NCBI GenBank assembly: GCA_016763895.1
Contig: JAESSV010000106.1
Location: 1 to 12,468, forward strand
Length of the DNA: 12,468 nucleotides
Direction of reading: 5' to 3'
Source: Magnetovibrio sp.
GTDB lineage: Bacteria > Pseudomonadota > Alphaproteobacteria > Rhodospirillales > Magnetovibrionaceae
A model generated the notes under the pieces. That model was not told the DNA's origin. It made no database searches and saw only the letters and a list, made by a program, of their open reading frames with translations. The first letter of the stretch is position 1, and the number at the start of each line of letters is the position of its first letter. A program made the position numbers and the translations under genes. Of the stretch, positions 1 to 6,193 are shown in pieces.

Positions 1-1874
1 CCCGTGAAGTGGGCTCGGCTTCGGATCGGGCTGCGCGCCTGATTGCGCTGGTCTCTGACGGTTTGCATCGTCAAACCGCTGGCCTTACCGATGCATCGCA
101 ACAAGCCGCTGAACGTATCGATGGCATGGGTGAAACCTTAAAAGAACATGCAAAAGAGCTTGATGATTTGGGCACCCAGGCGACCGATCGTTTGATTGAA
201 ACAGGCGAAAAATTAAAAGAAAGCGCCTCTAGTCTGCAAAATGTCGCCGATGAATCCATTGATCGGGTGCGTGGCGCTACGGATGCCTTGGTCGATAGTG
301 AACGGACCATCAGCCAACGGGTTGATGTTGCCGAACGTGAATTGAATGATCTGTCCCGTAATTTGGTGGAACGTGCCGATGATGCCACGCGGGCGACCCA
401 AGTGGCCGGGGATCGTCTTGATGGCATTTCAGAAATGTTCTATCGCCACACGCAAAATCTGGATGCGACACCTGATCGCACCGGCGGTCGCCTTGAAAAC
501 TTAGGCGGGTTGTTGACCAAACGCACCGATGACATGACCAACGCTTACACGCGGGCATCGGATCACATCCGGATGTTTTCCGAAGATATGCACCGTCAAG
601 CGTCTAACCTGGTGGTGGCTTCGGATGAAGCCGCAGGCAAGCTTGGGGAAGTGGGCAAAACCCTGAACCAAGAGGTTCAGGGCGTCAATCAATCCGTCGA
701 CAAAGCGGCAAAGTTGATCGACTTGGTGACCACGGCTTTCCATCATCAAACGTCTGATTTGGGCACCGCATCGGAACGCGCCGCCGGAGAATTGGAACGG
801 GTTAGCGATATCATTCTCAAGTCTGCATCGAATATGAGCCAGGTGTCTGATGATACGGTGCGCAATTTAGGCACTGCGGGCGAATCTATGCGCGATAACT
901 TAAGCGAATTAAAATCGGCATCGGCTCAGGCCATCGCCAAAATAGATGGCGTCGGCGAAGCCTTGCGTCATCAAGGCCAAGATGTGACAACGGTTTCGGA
1001 CGACGCTTTGAGCAAGCTTAGCCAAATGAATGAAAGCCTCGGTCATCAATCCAATCAAGTGCACCGGGTTGCCGAAGCCAGCCTTGAACGCATGGCGGAA
1101 ATTGCCGCAGATGTCGAACGAAAAGCCCAAGATGGTGCGGGTGAAATCGACAAGGTATCCAACAAACTTTCTCAATCCCATGACCGAACCAGCAAAAAGC
1201 TGCATGATTTGAATCGCATGTATGAAAAAGCTGAACAAGGTGCGGGTCTGTTGGGCGATGCACTGGCCAAGCAAAGTGTTAATGTCGCAACGGCAACGCA
1301 AAAATCATTGGCCCATGTGGTGAGCTGGGATAAAACCCTGCGCGATCGTGTCGATGATTTGACCCAGGCGTCTAAGGTCGTCGCCGAACAAATGGATGGC
1401 GTGGGAACCCGTATTAATCAAGGCACAACGGATTTGTTGGCTGCGATGAAGGGGGCCGAGGTCATCAATGATAAGCTCGATTCCACGTTGGATCGCGGTC
1501 ATGTCGAAGACTTCATGCGCCGTTCAGCCTTTATTTCAGAAAAACTCAATTCCTTGGCTGTGGACCTTGCCCGTGTGGCCGAGGTCACGATTACCGAAGA
1601 CGATTGGCGGCGCTTTAACAATGGTGAAAAAGGTATCTTTGTCCGTAAGATGCTGGGCTTTAAGGAAAAAAATACGCTCACATCGATCAAAGACATCTAC
1701 AAGAAAGACAGCGAGTTCCGCGAGTACGTGGGGCGTTATGTTTCTGAGTTCGACGCGATGCTGACCAAGGCCAAAGAACGTGATCATGATGGCGTTTTGG
1801 AGAATACATTCTTATCTTCAGATATGGGCAAGTTGTACATGATCCTGGCCAGAGCCCTGGGGCGTGATCTTTAA
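1..1874 (+). CDS. Long coiled-coil protein with 25-residue repeats, 5'-truncated
   Basis: The frame is open to the left edge, so only the C-terminal part (about 623 residues) is seen. A GTG at base 9 could be taken as a start, but the residues before and after it already fit the repeat (small residues, then Ala-Ala, Ile and Val in the expected positions), so the true start lies upstream. Residues 19-493, counted from base 9, are 19 consecutive 25-residue helical repeats rich in Ala, Ser, Asp, Glu, Gln and Lys, with no Pro except one in repeat 6. Residues about 500-621 form a different, less repetitive domain containing DDWRRF, KGIFVRKMLGF, EFREYVGRYVSEFDAML and LSSDMGKLYMILARAL. No signal peptide or membrane segment lies in the visible part. 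Function is unknown. The plan of long coiled coil plus a C-terminal domain with an SSD-GKLY signature recalls polarity or scaffold proteins of alphaproteobacteria such as TipN, but that is memory-based inference with low certainty. A structural or scaffolding role is the safest reading. Confidence 0.85.
   Translation, partial: REVGSASDRAARLIALVSDGLHRQTAGLTDASQQAAERIDGMGETLKEHAKELDDLGTQATDRLIETGEKLKESASSLQNVADESIDRVRGATDALVDSERTISQRVDVAERELNDLSRNLVERADDATRATQVAGDRLDGISEMFYRHTQNLDATPDRTGGRLENLGGLLTKRTDDMTNAYTRASDHIRMFSEDMHRQASNLVVASDEAAGKLGEVGKTLNQEVQGVNQSVDKAAKLIDLVTTAFHHQTSDLGTASERAAGELERVSDIILKSASNMSQVSDDTVRNLGTAGESMRDNLSELKSASAQAIAKIDGVGEALRHQGQDVTTVSDDALSKLSQMNESLGHQSNQVHRVAEASLERMAEIAADVERKAQDGAGEIDKVSNKLSQSHDRTSKKLHDLNRMYEKAEQGAGLLGDALAKQSVNVATATQKSLAHVVSWDKTLRDRVDDLTQASKVVAEQMDGVGTRINQGTTDLLAAMKGAEVINDKLDSTLDRGHVEDFMRRSAFISEKLNSLAVDLARVAEVTITEDDWRRFNNGEKGIFVRKMLGFKEKNTLTSIKDIYKKDSEFREYVGRYVSEFDAMLTKAKERDHDGVLENTFLSSDMGKLYMILARALGRDL
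63..1487 (+). repeat. 19 tandem 25-residue (75-bp) protein repeats
   Basis: Starting at Leu19 (base 63), the protein divides into 19 blocks of exactly 25 residues with no insertion or deletion. Position 1 is L/I/M/F/V in 18 of 19 blocks. Position 8 is hydrophobic in 17. Position 15 is A, S, T or V in all 19 (Ala in 12). Position 19 is L/I/V/M in 17, and position 22 is mostly hydrophobic. Positions 3-4 favour charged or Gln residues and 12-13 favour S/D/E. The 7-7-4-3-4 spacing of the hydrophobic positions equals two heptads plus one hendecad, the pattern of a long continuous coiled coil. DNA identity between blocks is low, so the units are old and held by protein selection. Confidence 0.9.
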
Positions 1875-1918
1875 TTTAGAAAACCAGAGCCCTAGGGCGT
1901 GATCTTTAATTTAGAAAA
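1849..1918. repeat. 35-bp tandem duplication spanning a stop codon
   Basis: Bases 1849-1883 and 1884-1918 are direct, adjacent copies of the same 35 bp with one difference (G at 1859, A at 1894). Copy 1 contains the last codons (ARALGRDL) and TAA stop of the coiled-coil gene; copy 2 lies wholly after the stop. The single change makes GCCCTAGGGC, a perfect 10-bp palindrome, at 1889-1898 in copy 2. Near-identity indicates a recent slippage-type duplication. Confidence 0.95.
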
Positions 1919-1944
1919 GATGGTACGTTTTGATTTGATAAATC

Positions 1945-2808
1945 TTATGTGAGCGTGAGGTTTTCGTGGGCTTGTTTCACCCGGGAAAAAATAATTTCCG
2001 AAATGTCGGGGGACAACCCCACGGGCGGGAGGTAAACCAGACACTTTCCATCTTTTTGTCGTTTTGAGGCCAGCCCCTTGGACAGATTGTCCATAAAAGA
2101 ACGGTCCGAAGGATCAAACCCGATGGCCAATGGAATGTCGCGATTGGCGTGGTAACCGTCTGAAATAAGCGCAGGCGCAAAGATGATGTTTTGGGCTTGG
2201 GTTTGCATGTGCCAGTCTTGGATATATGGAATTTCTTCTAAAAACGCCGTGAAAATGCCTTCATGCCCGGCGAGGTCGATCAGGCCGAATTGAGCCATTT
2301 CATGGGCGACTTTCTTGGTTTGTGTAAACGAGGCGCGGCTTTTGGTCGAGCCATGCCCAATCACCACCAATGCGGTGTCTTCGGCTTTGAGGCCAAAATT
2401 CTTGAGGGTCGATTGAATGGAGGCCGCCATGATTTGCGCAACAAGAGGATGCGTGCCCACCGGTTGAGTTAAAATAAGCCGTTGATGTCCCCGGGGCGTG
2501 ATGCGTTCCGTAATCACCCCGGTCAATCCCAAAGCTTCGGGCAGCTTTTGGGAAAAAATATAGCCCGTGGTGGCGAGGTTGGGCACGATGTAGATTTCGG
2601 CGGCGTCCAAATCGTCTAACACGTCGTGAATAAAAGGCTTTTCCGAGATAAAACCGGCACTGACTTCGCTAAATATTTCCATATTGGCAAGGGTTTCAGC
2701 CTGGGTTCGCGTGGCGCTGGGGCCGCCCGGACTGTGCGGCGATCCATGGGCCGCAATCAGCAGGGCCGTCTTGGAAAAGTCAGGGCGATCATCGGGGCCT
2801 AAGCTCAT
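1945..2808 (-). CDS. cbiX: CbiX-type sirohydrochlorin chelatase, two-domain form
   Basis: Predicted 287-residue class II chelatase that inserts cobalt (or, in SirB-like members, iron) into sirohydrochlorin in the cytoplasm. Two homologous halves are visible: the first begins with LLIAAHGSP (His21), the second with LVVIGHGS (His152). The second half also keeps the other metal-binding His in SDGYHANRDIP (His220). The matching place in the first half reads NLATTGYIFSQKLP and has lost the His, so the C-terminal half probably carries the active site. The ATG overlaps the stop of the upstream SUMT gene as ATGA, implying translational coupling; a weak AAGGG lies 11 nt before it. As the last gene of a corrin operon behind SUMT, it most likely acts on the SUMT product after oxidation. 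Cobalt versus iron specificity cannot be decided from sequence. The family call is firm. Confidence 0.88.
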   Translation of the reverse strand: MSLGPDDRPDFSKTALLIAAHGSPHSPGGPSATRTQAETLANMEIFSEVSAGFISEKPFIHDVLDDLDAAEIYIVPNLATTGYIFSQKLPEALGLTGVITERITPRGHQRLILTQPVGTHPLVAQIMAASIQSTLKNFGLKAEDTALVVIGHGSTKSRASFTQTKKVAHEMAQFGLIDLAGHEGIFTAFLEEIPYIQDWHMQTQAQNIIFAPALISDGYHANRDIPLAIGFDPSDRSFMDNLSKGLASKRQKDGKCLVYLPPVGLSPDISEIIFSRVKQAHENLTLT

Positions 2809-3563
2809 GGGATGCTTTTCCCTTCAAGCCAGGAAATGTCGTTCGCCAAATCCACGACCTTGCCAATGATCAACAACGATGGGGCCTTTAATTGAGCCTC
2901 ATTCAAGGTGGCGGCTAAATTTTCAAGGGTGCTGAAAATTGTCCGTTGTTCCAAGGTCGTGCCGCGTTCGATTCCGGCCGTGGGTGTGGTGGGTGAAAGT
3001 CCCGCCTTGATCAATTCTTGAGAGATCATTTCAATGTTGATCAACCCCATATAAATCACCAAGGTGGTGTCAGGGTCAGCCAGACTTTGCCAGTTTAAAT
3101 CCGGGTGTTTACCGTCTTGGCAATGCCCGGTGACGAACCGTACCCCGGTGGCCAGGCCGCGGTGGGTGAGCGGAATGCCCGCGTAAGCCCCACAGCCGCC
3201 GCTGGCTGAAATGACCGGCACAATTTCAAATTTGATGTCGTTTTCGGCCAAGGCCAAGGCTTCTTCGCTGCCCCGTCCAAAGATAAAGGGGTCGCCGCCT
3301 TTAAGACGCACCACAACCTTGTTTTTCTGAGCAAAATCAACCAGGGTTTGGTTGATTTGTTCCTGGGGCATAAAGTGATCCCGCGCGGCTTTCCCGGCAA
3401 AGACCTTTTGCGCTTGGGCCGGGACCAAATCCAAAATCTCTTTTGAAACCAGACGGTCATAAACCACGACGTCTGCTTTTTTTAAGCATTCAGCGGCTTT
3501 TAGCGTCAATAATCCAGGATCGCCCGGTCCTGCACCAACAATATAAACGGTTGCTTTGTTCAC
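2805..3563 (-). CDS. cobA: Uroporphyrinogen-III C-methyltransferase (SUMT)
   Basis: Predicted 252-residue SAM-dependent methyltransferase that adds two methyls to uroporphyrinogen III to give precorrin-2, the branch point of siroheme and cobalamin. The length fits single-domain CobA, without the CysG dehydrogenase/chelatase part. Family motifs: VGAGPGDPGLLTLKA (residues 9-23), RLKGGDPFIFGRGSEE (86-101), AYAGIPLTHRG (126-136), IYMGL (170-174) and the ERGTTLEQRT region (199-208). The loop that is normally Pro-Gly-[IV]-[TS] reads Pro-Val-Ile-Ser here (Val117 instead of Gly), a small oddity at a normally conserved SAM-site position. The start is GTG, chosen because AAAGGA lies 7 nt upstream and the MNKATVYIVGAGPGD N-terminus has the usual length. 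It lies 12 nt after cobB and overlaps cbiX by 4 nt. Confidence 0.93.
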   Translation of the reverse strand: MNKATVYIVGAGPGDPGLLTLKAAECLKKADVVVYDRLVSKEILDLVPAQAQKVFAGKAARDHFMPQEQINQTLVDFAQKNKVVVRLKGGDPFIFGRGSEEALALAENDIKFEIVPVISASGGCGAYAGIPLTHRGLATGVRFVTGHCQDGKHPDLNWQSLADPDTTLVIYMGLINIEMISQELIKAGLSPTTPTAGIERGTTLEQRTIFSTLENLAATLNEAQLKAPSLLIIGKVVDLANDISWLEGKSIP

Positions 3564-3570
3564 AGTTGTA

Positions 3571-3576
3571 TCCTTT
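3571..3576 (-). promoter_or_regulatory. Ribosome binding site of cobA (supports GTG start)
   Basis: Read on the minus strand, AAAGGA sits 7 nt before the GTG at 3563 and touches the cobB stop codon. This supports the non-ATG start and close coupling of the two genes. Confidence 0.6.
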
Positions 3577-5105
3577 TAACCCGCGACCTGTGCCGGAGAG
3601 GGCGCATTGCCACGGGCTTTTTTTAAAGTCCGAACAAACCCGGTGAAGGCTTTTGCCCATTGGCAACGGCTGGTGCTGCGCAGGTGCGTAAAATTCGCCA
3701 TAACATTATGAACGATTATACCATCTTGCGTTCCATCAACGCCATGGCCACGTTGAATGTCGTATGCAAATATGAGCTTTGGATCAATATTTTCAAGGCT
3801 TGAATAATGAAATTCATGCGCCGGTATAGAGGCTTCCATGTCCGGCCAAGGGTGGTGTTGGGTCGGGGTGAGGCGCGCATAGCCACGGCCTTGCGGTTTT
3901 GCGTTCATGATCGTATCTGCGGGAATGACGCCAACCATTTCGTGACGATCTTCGTGCCAAGTGATGGAACGGGTTAAGTACATCAAGCCCCCACATTCTG
4001 CATAGGTGGGTAATCCGGCTTCCAGCGCGGCTTTGATGCGCTTGCGCAGGGTCTTGTTGGATTCCAATTTGGCCATTTGCGTTTCGGGAAAACCACCCCC
4101 GATGTACAAAGCATCACAAGTTGGCAAGTACACATCATGCAGAGCATTAAAATATATGATGTGGGCTCCGGCTTGGCGCAAGGCTTCGAGGTCGTCTTCG
4201 TAATAAAAACCAAAGGCGGCGTCTTTGGCGACCGCGATGCGAACATCGGGTTTGTATGTCTGAACGCGAAGGGCCGGCACAGGGTCCAAGGGCGGCACAG
4301 GGTCCAAGGCGGGAGCAGGGGCCAAGGGCGGCGCAGGGTCCACCAAGGCCGGAGCAAGGGCCAAGGCCGGAGCAGGGGCCAAGGTAGGTGCAGGGGCCAA
4401 GGTTGGCGCAGGGGCCAAGGTAGGCGCAGCATCGGCGATGGATTTCAGACGCTTCAAATCGACTTGATCGCGGATCTGGTCGGCCAAGCTTTCGATGCGG
4501 GCCAACGCGGCGGGGTGTTCGTTGTGGGGGATAAGCCCCAAGTGGCGTTCGTCAACGTTAAGGTTTGCATTGTGCCGCACGGTGCCCAAAATGGGAATGT
4601 CGGTATATTCTTCGACGGCTTGAACCAACTTGCTTTCATGACGGGGGCCTTGCACCATATTTAAAATAACGCCTGCAATGTCGACGTTGGTGTCAAAGGA
4701 TTGGTAGCCTAGCAAAAGGGGGGCAATGCCACGGGTTGTGCCAAGCGTGTTGATGATCAAGACGACGGGCGCTTGTAAAAGCTTTGCCAAGGCTGAATTG
4801 GCATTCGATCCATCCAGATCAACCCCGTCATGCAGCCCTTTGTTACCTTCGATTAACGAAATGTCAGATGCGGCAGAGTGGCGGGTGAAAAGGGAGGTGA
4901 TTTCAGCATGCGTTTGGGTGTTGAAATCAAGGTTCAAACAGGGCTGTGCAGAGGCATGACTGAGCCATTTGGGATCAATGTAATCGGGGCCTTTTTTAAA
5001 GGTCTGGACCTTTAGCCCTTGATCGGAAAATGCGCGCGCCAATCCCGTTGTAATCATCGTTTTTCCCGATGATTTATGTGCTGCTGAAAGATACAGGTAA
5101 CCCAT
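3576..5105 (-). CDS. cobB: Cobyrinic/hydrogenobyrinic acid a,c-diamide synthase
   Basis: Predicted 509-residue glutamine-dependent amidotransferase (CobB/CbiA) that amidates the a and c acetate side chains of the corrin ring using ATP. The N-terminal ATPase domain (residues about 1-225) has the P-loop region AAHKSSGKTMITTGL (8-22), GPDYIDPKWL (39-48) and EGNKGLHDG (86-94). The C-terminal class I glutamine amidotransferase domain (about 285-490) begins VRIAVAKDAAFGFYYEDDLEAL and has IGGGFPETQ (335-343), the nucleophile in AECGGLMYL (Cys371) and HEFHYS (His430, His433). The start is placed at base 5105 because the family begins at the sheet leading to the P-loop, and AGGGA lies 10 nt upstream; an ATG at 5174 would add 23 unlike residues inside the upstream gene. 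Oddity: residues 226-279 between the domains are an Ala/Pro hexapeptide repeat linker. CobB (aerobic) and CbiA (anaerobic) cannot be separated by sequence alone; the neighbouring CbiX favours the cobalt-early route. Confidence 0.93.
   Translation of the reverse strand: MGYLYLSAAHKSSGKTMITTGLARAFSDQGLKVQTFKKGPDYIDPKWLSHASAQPCLNLDFNTQTHAEITSLFTRHSAASDISLIEGNKGLHDGVDLDGSNANSALAKLLQAPVVLIINTLGTTRGIAPLLLGYQSFDTNVDIAGVILNMVQGPRHESKLVQAVEEYTDIPILGTVRHNANLNVDERHLGLIPHNEHPAALARIESLADQIRDQVDLKRLKSIADAAPTLAPAPTLAPAPTLAPAPALALAPALVDPAPPLAPAPALDPVPPLDPVPALRVQTYKPDVRIAVAKDAAFGFYYEDDLEALRQAGAHIIYFNALHDVYLPTCDALYIGGGFPETQMAKLESNKTLRKRIKAALEAGLPTYAECGGLMYLTRSITWHEDRHEMVGVIPADTIMNAKPQGRGYARLTPTQHHPWPDMEASIPAHEFHYSSLENIDPKLIFAYDIQRGHGVDGTQDGIIVHNVMANFTHLRSTSRCQWAKAFTGFVRTLKKARGNAPSPAQVAG
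4269..4430 (-). repeat. 18-bp minisatellite encoding an Ala/Pro hexapeptide linker in cobB
   Basis: CobB residues 226-279 consist of about nine units close to PAPTLA: PAPTLA, PAPALA, PAPALD, PVPPLD and PVPALR, with one shifted stretch in the middle (LAPALV, DPAPPLA). At DNA level the + strand shows repeated GGGCCAAGG and GGCACAGGGTCCAAG blocks at 18-bp spacing. The units nearest the ATPase domain are most alike, so those are probably the youngest copies. Confidence 0.9.
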
Positions 5106-5115
5106 CTTCGTCGTG

Positions 5116-5120
5116 TCCCT
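5116..5120 (-). promoter_or_regulatory. Ribosome binding site of cobB (sets the start at 5105)
   Basis: On the minus strand, AGGGA overlaps the TAG stop of the upstream gene and lies 10 nt before the ATG at 5105. This favours that start over the ATG at 5174 within the upstream gene. Confidence 0.5.
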
Positions 5121-6120
5121 AAACGGCTTGAAACATGTGTGTGCGGATCCGTGTATCCCACATTTTTGTGGCATGGGCTATGGCTTCTTCGGGTGAGGCT
5201 GATTTGCCCATAAGGCGCAGCACATAAGCCACAGTTCCGATCACCGCGGCTTCGCCATAAACGTCGCTTTGGGAACCGTCCCAAACCTTGGGCAACCGGT
5301 CTAAATCCATATCTTCGTCGATGGCATACACATGTTCTGGCAACATCGGAGGCCATTCTTCTTCGCTTTTTAGGCCATCGTGCAGGTATTGAACAACAAC
5401 AGGTTTGTGCGGGCGGCGTTCGGCTTCGCCGCCTTCGCCTTTGAATACAGCCATATGCTTTTGCCCCAACAAAGCCGCAGAATCCCGGTGCACATCTCGG
5501 TAATTGGCGTGAAACACAGTTTGCAATTCATGGTCCGCGTTTAAGGGGTTGATCATGCGGGCAAACGTATTCACGGGCGAACGCACGCCCAATATGGATT
5601 TTAATTCGATGATGTCTTGCAACACGGGCACAACGTTTTTCAGCGGCAGGTACGCGAAATTGGTGGCGCGAATTTGATCTGATGCGTCGTGGAGACTTGT
5701 TGCCGAAATGACGCCCAAAACCTTAAGGGCCTGGGATGAAAAAATGCGGTCTTGGGTATGCCCGTCCGTGCCTTGCATGCAAATGGTGATGCCATTTTGA
5801 CTTAACAACAAGGCCGCCAATAAATACCACGGCAGTTGACGTTTTTTGCCGGAATAGGTGGGCCAGTCGAGATCGACTTTGCACGCGTTCGAAGGGCGTT
5901 CAAGGGTGTCTCTTACGGCTCGTACAAATCCAGCGCCTTCGCCGGGGACTTCTGTGCGCATGCGTAAAATACACAAAAACGCGCCGAGTTGCAGCCGATC
6001 CACGTCACCGTTTAAAATCATCTTTGCGGCGTCATACATTTCGCTTTCATCTAAGGGTCGCGATAAGTTTGGGCCGCGACCTATGATGCGAATGTATTTA
6101 GCAAAGGGATGTTCAGTCAT
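5119..6120 (-). CDS. TrpD2/YbiB-like glycosyltransferase-family protein
   Basis: Predicted 333-residue protein of the anthranilate phosphoribosyltransferase-like (nucleoside phosphorylase/phosphoribosyltransferase) fold. A helical N-terminal domain (about 1-75: DRLQLGAFLCILRMRTE) precedes an alpha/beta domain with SGKKRQLPWYLLAALLL (90-106), CMQGTDGHTQDRIFSSQAL (114-132), LGVRSPVNTFARMINPL (177-193) and VFKGEGGEAERRP (225-237). True TrpD has a Gly-Thr-Gly-Gly-Asp loop; here it is Gly-Thr-Asp-Gly-His, the form of the TrpD2/YbiB branch, so tryptophan synthesis is unlikely. E. coli YbiB is known to bind nucleic acid; the role of this branch is otherwise poorly settled. It is the first gene of the minus-strand operon, 13 nt before cobB, with a GGAT ribosome site before its ATG. 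Its place beside corrin genes may mean a link to tetrapyrrole metabolism or simple co-transcription. The family call is good; the function is open. Confidence 0.82.
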   Translation of the reverse strand: MTEHPFAKYIRIIGRGPNLSRPLDESEMYDAAKMILNGDVDRLQLGAFLCILRMRTEVPGEGAGFVRAVRDTLERPSNACKVDLDWPTYSGKKRQLPWYLLAALLLSQNGITICMQGTDGHTQDRIFSSQALKVLGVISATSLHDASDQIRATNFAYLPLKNVVPVLQDIIELKSILGVRSPVNTFARMINPLNADHELQTVFHANYRDVHRDSAALLGQKHMAVFKGEGGEAERRPHKPVVVQYLHDGLKSEEEWPPMLPEHVYAIDEDMDLDRLPKVWDGSQSDVYGEAAVIGTVAYVLRLMGKSASPEEAIAHATKMWDTRIRTHMFQAV

Positions 6121-6193
6121 ATTGTGGTATCCATGCTTGTGTTTCTGTCACCAACATACACACAGCGCCAAAAAATCAAAGGATTAGGTTGAG
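6121..6193. promoter_or_regulatory. Divergent intergenic region between the cob operon and the dioxygenase gene
   Basis: These 73 bp separate two divergent units, so they must hold or adjoin both promoters. I see only weak candidates, for example TTGATT and TATGTT about 15 nt apart on the minus strand. There is no room for a cobalamin riboswitch and no B12-box-like sequence was recognised. AAAGGA at 6178-6183 serves the plus-strand gene. Confidence 0.35.

Noticed and set aside
9..11. GTG at base 9 as the start of the coiled-coil gene
   Set aside because: The frame is open to the window edge and the 25-residue repeat pattern already runs through and before this codon.
909..1301. 130-codon minus-strand reading frame within the coiled-coil gene
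   Set aside because: Antisense shadow of the repeat region; composition is atypical and no motif is seen.
1932..1944. GATTT-GAT-AAATC as a terminator between the convergent genes
   Set aside because: The 5-bp AT-only stem with a 3-nt loop and no T-tract is too weak.
4077..4664. 195-codon plus-strand reading frame opposite cobB, with Gly/Arg/Gln repeats
   Set aside because: It is a shadow of the GC-rich minisatellite and the strongly supported CobB frame; no ribosome site or recognisable domain.
5106..5174. In-frame upstream ATG at 5174 as the cobB start
   Set aside because: It adds 23 residues unlike any CobB N-terminus and lies inside the preceding gene; the ATG at 5105 has a ribosome site and begins at the expected strand before the P-loop.
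6121..6193. Cobalamin riboswitch upstream of the cob operon
   Set aside because: The 73-nt space is far shorter than a B12 riboswitch and no conserved element was recognised.
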